Both the position numbers and the translations under genes were made by a program. The notes beneath the pieces were generated by a model, which made no database searches, was not told where the DNA came from, and saw only the letters and a program-made list of their open reading frames with translations. Positions 45,226 to 53,752 of a DNA stretch of 64,000 bases are shown piece after piece. Position 1 is the first letter of the stretch; every line of letters starts with the position of its first letter. The DNA is from Hyphomonadaceae bacterium UBA1933 (GTDB taxonomy: Bacteria; Pseudomonadota; Alphaproteobacteria; Caulobacterales; Aquidulcibacteraceae). The stretch is from positions 310,001 through 374,000 of the forward strand of contig DDFH01000003.1 in NCBI GenBank assembly GCA_002337085.1, in the 5' to 3' direction.

Positions 45226-46848
45226 ATGCCCAAAACCTCAATCTTGATAAAACAAAAATTTAATGCCTATGAGGTTGCGCGTCATAATCTTGATTTAGAT
45301 TACGCGGGCTTGAATGCACATTTAGAAACCCCAGATGCAACATATTTACGGTTTCAATCCTTTTTACCAACGGTTTTGGTTGGTGTTAATCAAGCCTTTG
45401 AGCCAGAGGTTCGCAAAAGTTTTTGTGAGAATAATGAAATTGCTGTTTTGCGACGCCCAAGCTGCGGCGGGGCGATTTATCTTGATGATAATCACTTTTG
45501 TTTTAGCCTGATAACCAATATTAAAAATCTTGGATATGATTTTGCTTCCGCATTGGAAAATAGTGCAAATTTGGTTGCTAAAGCACTGGAAAATATCGGG
45601 GTTGAAACACATTTCAAGGCACCAAACGATCTTGAGAATGGCAAAAATCAAAAAATCGCATCGGTTTTTGGAAAATCAATTGGTGATAGTTTTTATGTCT
45701 TTGTTTCAATAATTAAAAACCTTGATATGAAAACCACTATGCAAGCGCTTTTGGTTCCAACTGAAAAGCTAACTGTGACAGGGCTTGAAACTGCAAGTGG
45801 GCGTATGACATCACTAAATAGTGAGTTGGGGCGCAACATAAGTGATAGCGAGATTAAAGCATTAATTTCAGGGATAATTAGCGCAAATTTTTCTATATCA
45901 GAGGCGCCAAGCATTCCCCATATTATGCCTGATGATTTTGGTGATTGGGTTTTGGGCGAAAATTCATTTGAAACCAAAGACAAGAATAAGGGCGCGACCC
46001 TTCGCCTTAATATCGCGTTTGAAAATGAAAAAATTACCGCTATAAAATTTGCAACCGATGGGCATTTTGCCCCCGATAATGCGTTAAAACTGCTTGGCGA
46101 AATTGCAAATGGGCGACTAATTACTGAATTACCACAAATTGCCAAAGTATTTTTTGATAAAAATAAAATTGAATTTGTGGGTTTTGGTCGTGATAAAGTT
46201 GAAACCCTTATCAAAAGGGCGCTTGCTAAATGGGAAATCAAAAACCTATTCAAGCTAAATAATGATGAAGCCACATCCATAATGCTTGCGGGCGATAATA
46301 TTGATGCAAATTCAATTCTTGAAACTGCTAGTGTGATGCTGGTTCCATATTGTGCCAAGCCAAATTGGTGCAAATGGCGTCACACAATTGATTGCATTGA
46401 ATGCGGCAAGTGTGAGGTGGGGGACGCCTATAAAATGGCGCGTGAGCGCAATTTAGAAGTTGTTACCATCATGAATTATGAGCATTTGGTCGATACTTTG
46501 GGTAAAATGAAAAGTGCAAATGTATCGTCATATGTTGGCATGTGCTGTGGCGAATTTTTCTTGAAACGACATCATGCATTTCGCGATTGTGGTATGGATG
46601 CAGTTCTAATCGATATTGAAGGTGCGAATTGCTATGAATTAAATGAAGAGCATCTTGCATATCAAGGTGTATTCAAGGCCGAAGCCATGCTTGATTTACC
46701 AATTGTCGAAAAAATCATGGACAAAGTACCGGTAAGGGATATTGCGGCAAAAACCTGTATCACCGGCCTTATTAAACGCCCCCATGAAATATATGGGCCA
46801 AAACATGATTGCAGCTTTTGTGAGACCAGCAAAAAACGCGCCCAATAA
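45226..46848 (+). CDS. Lipoate-protein ligase fused to a Cys-rich DUF116-like domain
   Basis: 540 residues. Residues 1-230 are an LplA-type ligase catalytic domain with a variant lipoyl-AMP loop RRPSCGGAIYLDD (76-88; usual form RRxxGGG, here Cys80 replaces a Gly) and APNDLENG with a conserved lysine in KIAS (Lys143). Residues about 255-335 look like the LplA accessory domain. Residues about 365-500 are cysteine-rich: Cys376, 382, 390, 393, 396, 440, 441, 455 and 469 in a DUF116-like layout, with CSFC near the C-terminus; this could hold a metal or Fe-S centre. It converges on lbpA, so LbpA is a likely substrate or partner. Whether it is active is not settled. A second, canonical ligase lies at 55 kb. 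Confidence 0.75.
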   Translation: MPKTSILIKQKFNAYEVARHNLDLDYAGLNAHLETPDATYLRFQSFLPTVLVGVNQAFEPEVRKSFCENNEIAVLRRPSCGGAIYLDDNHFCFSLITNIKNLGYDFASALENSANLVAKALENIGVETHFKAPNDLENGKNQKIASVFGKSIGDSFYVFVSIIKNLDMKTTMQALLVPTEKLTVTGLETASGRMTSLNSELGRNISDSEIKALISGIISANFSISEAPSIPHIMPDDFGDWVLGENSFETKDKNKGATLRLNIAFENEKITAIKFATDGHFAPDNALKLLGEIANGRLITELPQIAKVFFDKNKIEFVGFGRDKVETLIKRALAKWEIKNLFKLNNDEATSIMLAGDNIDANSILETASVMLVPYCAKPNWCKWRHTIDCIECGKCEVGDAYKMARERNLEVVTIMNYEHLVDTLGKMKSANVSSYVGMCCGEFFLKRHHAFRDCGMDAVLIDIEGANCYELNEEHLAYQGVFKAEAMLDLPIVEKIMDKVPVRDIAAKTCITGLIKRPHEIYGPKHDCSFCETSKKRAQ

Positions 46849-46857
46849 TGGGCGCGT
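46831..46857 (-). terminator. Terminator for the lbpA operon, inside the 3' end of the ligase gene
   Basis: ACGCGCCCA (46836-46844) and TGGGCGCGT (46849-46857) form a perfect 9-bp GC-rich stem with loop ATAA. On the minus strand it is followed by TTTTTT (46831-46836). The stem spans the last codons and stop of the convergent gene. Confidence 0.7.
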
Positions 46858-46874
46858 CTCGATGGATTCGATTT

Positions 46875-46906
46875 AGAGAAATTTTTAAAATTTCTCTTTA
46901 ATTTTT
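46875..46906 (+). terminator. Terminator after the ligase-DUF116 gene
   Basis: AGAGAAATTT (46875-46884) and AAATTTCTCT (46888-46897) form a perfect 10-bp stem, followed by TTAATTTTT. AT-rich but long; it ends plus-strand transcription just as lbpA ends from the other side. Confidence 0.65.
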
Positions 46907-47345
46907 ATGCGCAGCCAGCAAAACCATCAGCCGCCATTTTTTCTTCATATGGCGCGCCAACATCTGTGCCTTTGGTAAGACCACCTTTTACTTCATCCCA
47001 ATTTGCAGGCTGTAAAATAACCATCCAACCCGCATCATATGGATCAGAGTTTGCAGTATTCGGCTTTGCCATCAAATCTGTATTGACTTCAACCACTTCG
47101 CCAGCAGCAAGTGATTTTGCCGGGCCAACCCATTTTCCGGATTCGATTGTTGCGCATGATTTGCCTGCGTCAACGCTTTTACCAACTTTTTTAGGGGTAA
47201 AAGCAACAATTTCACCGGCAAGGGCGGTTGCAACCGAAGTCATTCCAAGTTTCACTCTGCCATCACCTAATTCACGAAACCAAATATGGTTTGGAACGTC
47301 ATATAATAAATCATCTGGTAAGTTGCATCCGCGTACAATTGTCAT
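46905..47345 (-). CDS. lbpA: LbpA, GcvH-like lipoate-binding protein of the sulfur-oxidising Hdr-like pathway
   Basis: Carrier of lipoate, 146 residues, with a GcvH fold. The lipoylation site is Lys71 in ATIESGKWVGPAK; GcvH of glycine cleavage normally reads ESVKAxSD here, whereas ESGKWVGP is the form seen in the LbpA proteins of sHdr sulfur oxidisers. NDLMAKPNTANSDPYDAGWM is GcvH-like. Cysteines are at 7 (RGCNLP), 64 and 145. There is no gcvT or gcvP nearby; the neighbours are dsrE and tusA, and lipoate assembly genes lie 4 kb away. Last gene of the sulfur operon. Confidence 0.88.
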   Translation of the reverse strand: MTIVRGCNLPDDLLYDVPNHIWFRELGDGRVKLGMTSVATALAGEIVAFTPKKVGKSVDAGKSCATIESGKWVGPAKSLAAGEVVEVNTDLMAKPNTANSDPYDAGWMVILQPANWDEVKGGLTKGTDVGAPYEEKMAADGFAGCA

Positions 47346-47427
47346 TGTATTCTTCCTATTAAAGCATCAGGAACTGATATTAACATCAGTTTCTAATATT
47401 ATAAACAACGCTAATATATTAACAATG

Positions 47428-47470
47428 TGACGGAAACGCACAATCGTGTTTTTTACTGCCATTTCCGTCA
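47428..47470. repeat. Inverted repeat between dsrE-like gene and lbpA
   Basis: TGACGGAAA (47428-47436) and TTTCCGTCA (47462-47470) pair over a 25-base loop, just after the stop of the dsrE-like gene. A smaller hairpin (GAACTGAT/ATCAGTTTC) lies 40 bases further toward lbpA. They may attenuate or stabilise the operon mRNA. Confidence 0.45.
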
Positions 47471-47477
47471 AATCTGC

Positions 47478-47855
47478 CTAATATGTTAGAACTTTGACAT
47501 CTTCTTCCATAATTTGTTCAATTACATATGCACCGCCAACAACCCCTTCACATTCAGGGATAAGGTCGGCCTCGGTCATGTCGAATAAATCAAGATTTGG
47601 TGTACAAGAATAGAATTTTGCACCGGCATCATGGGCATCTTTGATGAATTCATAAACAGATTTTGGTGAGCCTTCTTTTACGAAAAGTTTTTCGGCAACG
47701 CCTTTTTTCATAAGGCGTCCTGCGGTTGCTGTGCAAATAACTTCGACTTCATAATCCATTGCAGCGGCAACAGTGGCCTGAAAAAAAGGTGCGCCCAATT
47801 CTTCGCCATTACGTGGGTCGGTATTTGCCATGATTATCATTAATTTGCTTGCCAT
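47478..47855 (-). CDS. DsrE-like sulfur carrier protein (small)
   Basis: 125-residue protein of the DsrE/DsrF superfamily; such proteins pass sulfane sulfur between carriers. N-terminal LMIIMANTD strand, GAPFFQATVAAAMDYEVEVI, and a candidate sulfur-bearing Cys84 in KFYSCTPNLDLFDM, with Cys41 as a second. It has GGAGG six bases before ATG. Located in the operon between the FadL-like and lbpA genes. The exact subtype (DsrE3-related) cannot be assigned without alignment. Confidence 0.75.
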   Translation of the reverse strand: MASKLMIIMANTDPRNGEELGAPFFQATVAAAMDYEVEVICTATAGRLMKKGVAEKLFVKEGSPKSVYEFIKDAHDAGAKFYSCTPNLDLFDMTEADLIPECEGVVGGAYVIEQIMEEDVKVLTY

Positions 47856-47923
47856 TTTATCCTCCGGAGAAAGTGAATATATAAAATATATTATATCCTA
47901 AAAAGCTAATATAAAAATAGATT

Positions 47924-47951
47924 TTATGGGCGCTTTTTACGGCGCCCATAA
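47924..47951 (-). terminator. Terminator-like hairpin after the FadL-type gene
   Basis: TTATGGGCGC (47924-47933) and GCGCCCATAA (47942-47951) make a perfect 10-bp stem with an eight-base loop; on the minus strand an ATTTTTAT stretch follows a few bases later. It may stop or attenuate reading into the next two genes of the operon. Confidence 0.6.
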
Positions 47952-47966
47952 TCTACTGAGGGGTTG

Positions 47967-49289
47967 TTATTTACCGAACTTATGTACCCAGCCAAAAGTT
48001 ACTTCTAACTGATGCATATAAAGTTCATTAGTGTGGTAAGGGTTAGCCCCAGCGGGTGTGACTTCCACCCCTCTGACTTTGGATTCAGGAGAATAGGTGA
48101 TGCCAAAGTCAAATGAGTTTGCGTCACTGGTTTTGTAATTTACGCCACCTGCAAGGTGAAGTTTTTGAACCCCTGGTGCAAGGATGTTAAGTGTTACATC
48201 TTCTTCGCCAATTGGGTTGTTGTTTGAAGATATACCGCCACGTAGTGTTATGGCATCGTTTAATTTGTGAATGACGCCAAGTTTGTAAACATCAACATCG
48301 TCCCAACCAAATCCTGGGCCACCTGGCATACCAAACCATGCCGGTGCATTTGTTGCATTACCAATCGCACCAACATCGGAATAACCAATATGACGATATG
48401 CCAATAGTAATTTGGTGTTGTCGTTGAACTTATATGCAAAGCCAACATTCAAATCATCTGGAATGTCAAAATCGCCACGATCCGCAAACAAACCAGAATA
48501 TGATTTGAAGCGAGACATATTGATTTTTGGCTGATAAGAAATACCGAAATCAAGATTTGGTGTTAGTTTTGCTTCAAGACCTAGTTTGACACCAAAACCA
48601 TGGGAATCATCAAAGCCATTATTTGTCATATGACCAGGGGTTGCACCATACATTGCACCCATTTGGTCAAACATGCCAAGCCCATATGCCTTAAACATTT
48701 GATAAGCAAGCATCGGTGAAACACCAACGGTAACCTTATCATTCAATTTGCGGGCATAGGTTGCACTTACGAATAATTGTGTAAGGTTTACACCAGCTTT
48801 GCCGCCACAGAAAACACCTTCACATGGCATAGATGTTGTTGGCGATGTATAAACTGTACGCGCCAGTTTATCATTATAAGATGTTGTCATACCGCCATTG
48901 CCATAAACATTCACAGCAAATGCAGACATATCGTCAAGCTGACGGACATAGCCAAATGCAGGAACGGGGAAGTAATTAAGGCTGCTTTCAACTTTGCCAT
49001 TAGGGGTAAATGATGGGTAGCCAGTTTGAGTTGTGCCTTTAAAGCCCCGAACTGGATTGAACAAAGTTGCACTTAATGCAAGCTCATCACCAATCCCGAC
49101 AATGCCTGCGGGGTTTAATGATGCACCCATTGCATCATCTGCGGCCGCAACATCGGCCCCGGCGACAGCTTTTGATTTTGCGCCCGCGCCATTTTGAAAA
49201 TAACCTTCTGTCGCAAATGCGGGTGCACCATAAACAAGGCAAACGACAGCAGATGCCATTAAGGCATTTCTTAAACTTATATTTTTCAT
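47967..49289 (-). CDS. FadL/OmpP1/TodX-family outer-membrane transporter
   Basis: 440-residue beta-barrel for hydrophobic substrates. Signal peptide about 1-26 (cut after AFA), then GYFQNGAGAKSKAVAGADVA and MGASLNPAGIV, the N-terminal plug pattern of FadL, followed by alternating strands and a C-terminal aromatic end (EVTFGWVHKFGK). AGGAG precedes the ATG. It sits between tusA and a dsrE-like gene, so the natural substrate may be elemental sulfur or organic sulfur rather than fatty acid; that is inference from context. Confidence 0.85.
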   Translation of the reverse strand: MKNISLRNALMASAVVCLVYGAPAFATEGYFQNGAGAKSKAVAGADVAAADDAMGASLNPAGIVGIGDELALSATLFNPVRGFKGTTQTGYPSFTPNGKVESSLNYFPVPAFGYVRQLDDMSAFAVNVYGNGGMTTSYNDKLARTVYTSPTTSMPCEGVFCGGKAGVNLTQLFVSATYARKLNDKVTVGVSPMLAYQMFKAYGLGMFDQMGAMYGATPGHMTNNGFDDSHGFGVKLGLEAKLTPNLDFGISYQPKINMSRFKSYSGLFADRGDFDIPDDLNVGFAYKFNDNTKLLLAYRHIGYSDVGAIGNATNAPAWFGMPGGPGFGWDDVDVYKLGVIHKLNDAITLRGGISSNNNPIGEEDVTLNILAPGVQKLHLAGGVNYKTSDANSFDFGITYSPESKVRGVEVTPAGANPYHTNELYMHQLEVTFGWVHKFGK

Positions 49290-49333
49290 TGTATTCTCCT
49301 AATTTACATTAGAGAGGTGGGATAAATTGATGA

Positions 49334-49561
49334 TTAGGCAGATTTTTTAATCAGGAATTTAAAGACACCATCGCCTTCAGATTGTTCAACAATCTCGTTA
49401 CCAGTAGTTCGGCAAAATGCCGCGAAATCTTTTACCGCGCCAGGGTCTGTTGCCAGAACTTCTAATACTTGCCCTGCTTCAAGGGTTTGCAGCATTTTTT
49501 TAGTTTTGAGAATTGGTAGCGGACAGTTTAGACCTTTTGCGTCAAGAAGTTGGTCAGCCAT
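49334..49561 (-). CDS. tusA: TusA sulfur carrier
   Basis: 75-residue sulfurtransferase carrier; the persulfide cysteine is Cys13 in the GLNCPLPILKTKK motif (CPxP). VLATDPGAVKDFAAFC is the typical second half. AAGGAA precedes the ATG. It lies 24 bases after dsrE3 in the same operon, where it would pass sulfur to the lipoate/Hdr-type oxidation system. Confidence 0.95.
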   Translation of the reverse strand: MADQLLDAKGLNCPLPILKTKKMLQTLEAGQVLEVLATDPGAVKDFAAFCRTTGNEIVEQSEGDGVFKFLIKKSA

Positions 49562-49585
49562 TTTATTTCCTTTCTTCTCGTTATT

Positions 49586-50083
49586 TTAGATATACAAATT
49601 TATATGAGACTTTAATGCAGTTTCCATGTAGCTGGCAGCACCACCATATTCGACGCCATCAATCATCTCTTCGTGTTTGTATTCAAACAGATCCATGGTC
49701 ATTTGGCAGGCGATAATGCGCACGTCAGAAAGAATTGCGGCTTCACGTAATTCCTCGATGGAAGCGACCCCTTTTTTCTTAATCATGTCTTTCATCATTG
49801 ATGAAGTAAGGTCGGTCATGCCGGGAAGGGCGCCAAGAAGATTTGGCATTTGCATATGACCGCCACCCATTGGCATTTCCATCGCAGGATTGCCCAAGGT
49901 GGATACTTTCAAATTTAGGTCTTTTTTCAAAAGCGCAAGACCATAAAAAGTAAAGAACATTGTAACTTCGACATCCATTGCAGCCGCAGTAGTGGCCAAA
50001 ATGAATGGAGGGTAGCCCCAGTCCAAAGTTCCTTTAGTAACAATGATAGACATTGATTTGGGATTAATTATATTTTCTGTCAC
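49586..50083 (-). CDS. DsrE3-type sulfur carrier
   Basis: 165-residue DsrE/DsrF/DrsH-like protein. SIIVTKGTLDWGYPPFILA, MGGGHMQMPNLLGALPGM and the conserved Cys126 in IIACQMTMDLFEY are typical of the DsrE3 group that accompanies TusA in sulfur oxidisers. First gene of the operon dsrE3-tusA-fadL-dsrE-lbpA. Confidence 0.88.
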   Translation of the reverse strand: MTENIINPKSMSIIVTKGTLDWGYPPFILATTAAAMDVEVTMFFTFYGLALLKKDLNLKVSTLGNPAMEMPMGGGHMQMPNLLGALPGMTDLTSSMMKDMIKKKGVASIEELREAAILSDVRIIACQMTMDLFEYKHEEMIDGVEYGGAASYMETALKSHINLYI

Positions 50084-50397
50084 TTTTTCCCTCCTGTAAG
50101 GAGCAAGTTGTTTGGTGAATGCCCCTTAATTCATACGAACGAGAATTTATAACCAATTCAGCCATAAAGACTCTAGAACATTCCAACCTTGCAACAATGT
50201 TGCTATATGACGTTTTTTTCTAATATTCAGCGATTAGCAAAAATTATTTTCCAACCGCATAAGAATCTTGTAGCATAAAATTATAACTTGCGCATTTTAG
50301 AAAAACCTAATTTTGATGCGACATTTTGTAGTAGTTATTAGAATATTCTTATGAAATAGTGTTGGCATACAAAAATCGCGCTATTAAAAGGCTTGTT
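50084..50397. other. Divergent spacer between sulfur operon and deacetylase-like gene
   Basis: 314 bases that must hold promoters for both directions. A 13-base palindrome, GCAACAATGTTGC (50191-50203), and a 10-base one, AGAATATTCT (50340-50349), are candidate operator sites. No ORF supported. Confidence 0.5.
50191..50203. promoter_or_regulatory. Palindromic candidate operator
   Basis: GCAACA and TGTTGC flank a single central base in the divergent spacer between the dsrE3-tusA operon and the deacetylase-like gene. Location and symmetry fit a repressor site; the protein is unknown. Confidence 0.35.
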
Positions 50398-51501
50398 ATG
50401 AATAGTTTTTTTATTTCAAATAGCTATTTTTATTCTGCTGAGTGGGCTTCGAATCACCCGCTCGCAATCTCTAGGCAGGCCAAATTTTACGATTTATGCC
50501 AAATTCTTGGTTGGCTACCAAAAGAGAAAATATTGCAATGCAATGGTTTGAATCAGGAAAAAATTGCCGAAATTCACGATTATAATTATGTAATTATCCT
50601 TAAAAAAGCCTCAAGTGGGATAAATCTTGATCAAGAGACCCGACTAAAGTATAATATTGGCAATTTTGAAAACCCAATTTTTACTGGAATTTACGAGCGT
50701 GCGGCAGCCTCAGTTGGTGGTTCTGTTGCTGCGGCAAATGCGGTTATGAATGGTGGAACGGCCTTTCACCCCGCCGGCGGAACGCACCATGGCAAGCGCG
50801 ATAAGGCATCAGGATTTTGTTATTTTAATGACCCTATATTTGCCATTAAAACCTTTATTGATAATGGTTTTTCACGGATTGCATATGTGGATTTGGATGC
50901 CCATCATGGTGATGGTGTTGAGGAATATTTTAAAAATGACGACCGTGTATTTATCTCATCAATACATGAGGAAAACCGTTGGCCGCATACTGGAAAACTA
51001 GATGATAATAAAAAGGGGCGAATAATAAATATTCCGGTTAGCGCTGGGATAAATGATGATGAATATAATCTCATTATAAATGCCCTATATATAAATGTGT
51101 GCAAATTCGCACCGCAAGCGGTAGTAATAACGGCGGGTGCCGATTGTCTTAATGGTGATCCATTATCCAAAATGGAAATTTCCAATATTGCATTTTGGAA
51201 TGCGGTGCAGAAATTTTGTTCGCTTGCGCCGTCACGGGTTGTGCTTGGCGGCGGTGGTTATAATCCCTGGACCGTTAGTCGCGCATGGTCGGGACTATGG
51301 GCAAAGCTCAATGGTTATGAAATACCAGATATTTTACCTAGCGAAATCAAAGAAATGTTTAGTGCTATGTCATGTGATTTAATTGATGATGACGAGATTA
51401 ATCCAGTATGGCTAAACACGATAGCAGACCAAGAAAATCATGGTGACATTAGGACGCACTTTATTGATTTATCCGATAAAATAAGGGCTTTTGCAGAATA
51501 G
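50398..51501 (+). CDS. Histone deacetylase superfamily (AcuC-like) hydrolase
   Basis: Zn-dependent amidohydrolase of 367 residues from ATG 50398 (AAAAGG six bases upstream). Motifs: GGTHHGKRDKASGFCYFND with the paired catalytic histidines, YVDLDAHHGDGVEEYF with Asp and His zinc ligands, TAGADCLNGDPL with the third ligand, and GGGGYNPWTVSRAW. All catalytic residues are intact. Family members remove acetyl groups from polyamines, lysine or small amides. Why it sits inside the sulfur island is unknown. Confidence 0.88.
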   Translation: MNSFFISNSYFYSAEWASNHPLAISRQAKFYDLCQILGWLPKEKILQCNGLNQEKIAEIHDYNYVIILKKASSGINLDQETRLKYNIGNFENPIFTGIYERAAASVGGSVAAANAVMNGGTAFHPAGGTHHGKRDKASGFCYFNDPIFAIKTFIDNGFSRIAYVDLDAHHGDGVEEYFKNDDRVFISSIHEENRWPHTGKLDDNKKGRIINIPVSAGINDDEYNLIINALYINVCKFAPQAVVITAGADCLNGDPLSKMEISNIAFWNAVQKFCSLAPSRVVLGGGGYNPWTVSRAWSGLWAKLNGYEIPDILPSEIKEMFSAMSCDLIDDDEINPVWLNTIADQENHGDIRTHFIDLSDKIRAFAE

Positions 51502-51605
51502 ATAAGCCTTTTCAATGATAAAATGTTTAGCGAAAATGCATATTTTAGCATATTATAAAAAAATAAATTAATACACCAATAAACATATTAAAATGTGAGG
51601 GGTTT

Positions 51606-52634
51606 ATGAGCTGGTTAGACAATCTCAAACAGATAGAAGCATTTGAACGTGCTGACTTTGACCCTGCTTTGGTTGCCAAAATGGAGGCACGGGGCGTAAG
51701 CAAATATTCAAAAATTCGCTTTTCAAGCCCAACATTTAAAGAATATGAATCGGATGAAATTTCTGGCTGTGGCAAAAATTCATTCCCTGCATTTTCAATT
51801 ACTGCTGCGGGATGTGCTTTAAACTGCGACCATTGCCAAAAGAAAATTCTTGAACCGATGATACCGGCTTTAAAACCCGAAATTTTGGATCAAAAAGTTC
51901 GTGACATGGTTATGTTACAAGGGCTTCAAGGGTTTTTACTATCTGGCGGCTCTGATAAAAAGAATGAAATCAATTATGAAAGATTTTATCCGGTTATCGA
52001 AGGTTTAAAACGTGATTTTCCAGAAATGAAAATCGCAATTCATACCGCTCTGCTTGATGAAAAAGCGGCAAAACGTATGGAAGCTGCGGGTGTTGATACC
52101 GCCATGACCGATATAATCGGTGCGCAAGAAACCATAAATCAAGTTTACCACCTTGACCGCAGTGTTGATGATTTTGAACAAACTTTGGCGGCGCTTTGCG
52201 CAACCAAAATGGATGTCGTTCCACATATCGTAATTGGTTTGCACTATGGCAAAATATTGGGTGAAGCCAATGCATTAGAAATGGTTGCGCGTTACCCTGT
52301 TAATTCACTGGTTTTGGTGGTTATTATGCCGTTTTATGCCAAACCAAATACTTTTACCGTTCCCGACACTACTGAAGTTGGCGAATTTTTCTTAAAAGCC
52401 CGCGATAAAATGGGGCAACGCAAATTATTGCTTGGCTGCGCCCGCCCACCGGGGGTTCATAAACTTGTTACCGATGCCTATGCAATTATGGCGGGGGTTG
52501 ATGGTATCGCATTCCCTGCGGATGGCGCGGTAAGTGTTGCCAGAATGACAGGCCGTGAATTTGAGCTTGCCTATTCGTGCTGTTCCATCAAGGTTGGCGG
52601 TGATATGAAAATTAGAAAGGCGTGTGCAGCATAA
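51606..52634 (+). CDS. lipS1: LipS1, radical SAM lipoate synthase subunit
   Basis: Radical SAM enzyme of 342 residues, with cluster motif CALNCDHCQKK (Cys-x3-Cys-x2-Cys) near residue 65 and a Cys-rich C-terminus (SCCSIKVGGDMK, RKACAA) that can carry an auxiliary cluster. With LipS2 it inserts two sulfur atoms into octanoyl chains on LbpA, replacing LipA. Its TAA overlaps the ATG of lipT. The order lipS1-lipT-lipS2-sLpl supports the assignment, which rests mostly on context. Confidence 0.8.
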   Translation: MSWLDNLKQIEAFERADFDPALVAKMEARGVSKYSKIRFSSPTFKEYESDEISGCGKNSFPAFSITAAGCALNCDHCQKKILEPMIPALKPEILDQKVRDMVMLQGLQGFLLSGGSDKKNEINYERFYPVIEGLKRDFPEMKIAIHTALLDEKAAKRMEAAGVDTAMTDIIGAQETINQVYHLDRSVDDFEQTLAALCATKMDVVPHIVIGLHYGKILGEANALEMVARYPVNSLVLVVIMPFYAKPNTFTVPDTTEVGEFFLKARDKMGQRKLLLGCARPPGVHKLVTDAYAIMAGVDGIAFPADGAVSVARMTGREFELAYSCCSIKVGGDMKIRKACAA

Positions 52635-53752
52635 TGACAAAGCCTTGCCAAAATTACGATGTCTTGGTTATCGGCCTTGGCCCTGCGGGTGCGGTTGCGG
52701 CGGCTGGTGCGGCGGCGGCGGGATATAAAACCATTGGCTTTGATGGCAAATCACGGGCGGGATACCCAGTGCAATGTGCAGAATTTGTACCGTCATTGCT
52801 AACCAATGAAACCATGGCGGCATATCATCAATCACAACAATTAATCGACAAAATGGTTACATTTGTTGAAGATGAATTACCTGACGAAAAAATCCCTTTT
52901 TCGGGTCGTATTATTGATCGTGAAAAATTCGATGCCGAGCTTTGTGAAATCGCTAGCCAAAGCGGGGCGGTGCTTAATTTTGGTAAAAAACTAATTAGGC
53001 TTGATGGGAATAAGGCAACATTTAATGACGGAACTACGGTCATTGCAAAGATAATAATTGGTGCCGATGGCCCGCATTCATTCGTTGGAAAAGCGGTTGG
53101 GCTTACCAATGAAGAAACCCTCGAAACCCGCCAAATTACAATACCATTATTAGGCCCGATTAAATCAACCGATATTTATTTATCCTCAAAATATATTGGT
53201 GGTTATGGTTGGTTATTTCCAAAAAATGAAACTGCCAACCTTGGAATTGGTGTGGTGCATGAAAAACGTCATCTTTTAAAACCATTATTGGATGAATTAC
53301 ATGCCCGCCTGATTTCCGAAGGCCGTGTTGGTGGTGAAATCCTATATACTACTGGTGGTGCAATTCCGGTTGGCGGCATGATAAAGCCATATGCAAAATC
53401 AGGTGACGCCACAGTTATTCTTGCCGGTGATGCGGCGGGGCTTACCAATCCTATAAGTGGTGCTGGTATTCCTGCGGCGGTGGTATCGGGTCGCATGGCG
53501 GCGGAGGCGGCGATTAGCCTTTTGCAGGGCAATGATGATGCCGCAGAAGAATATGAGCAAGAATTACAAGAATTATTTGGCACATCATTAAAACGTGCGC
53601 GTGCCCATTATGAAAAACTTATGGCAATTCATAAAAATGAAACTCCAAAACCTGCGCAATTACGTACGGCTTGGATTGCCTATGACGAATATTGGTCTGA
53701 AAAATTTAATAATGACGCGAAAGGCGAGACTTATGACCTGCTTGAAGCCTGA
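52634..53752 (+). CDS. lipT: LipT, FAD-dependent oxidoreductase of lipoate assembly
   Basis: 372-residue flavoprotein of the geranylgeranyl-reductase-like family. FAD-binding VIGLGPAGAVAAAGAAAAG at the start, GADGPHSFVGKAVGL and LAGDAAGLTNPISGAGIP. ATG 52634 overlaps the lipS1 stop (TAATG). It is found with LipS1/LipS2 and has been proposed to supply electrons for lipoyl synthesis. Precise role is inferred. Confidence 0.8.
   Translation: MTKPCQNYDVLVIGLGPAGAVAAAGAAAAGYKTIGFDGKSRAGYPVQCAEFVPSLLTNETMAAYHQSQQLIDKMVTFVEDELPDEKIPFSGRIIDREKFDAELCEIASQSGAVLNFGKKLIRLDGNKATFNDGTTVIAKIIIGADGPHSFVGKAVGLTNEETLETRQITIPLLGPIKSTDIYLSSKYIGGYGWLFPKNETANLGIGVVHEKRHLLKPLLDELHARLISEGRVGGEILYTTGGAIPVGGMIKPYAKSGDATVILAGDAAGLTNPISGAGIPAAVVSGRMAAEAAISLLQGNDDAAEEYEQELQELFGTSLKRARAHYEKLMAIHKNETPKPAQLRTAWIAYDEYWSEKFNNDAKGETYDLLEA

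Noticed and set aside
46905..47345. GcvH of the glycine cleavage system
   Set aside because: The lipoylation motif is ESGKWVGP, no gcvT or gcvP is near, and the neighbours are sulfur genes; LbpA fits better.
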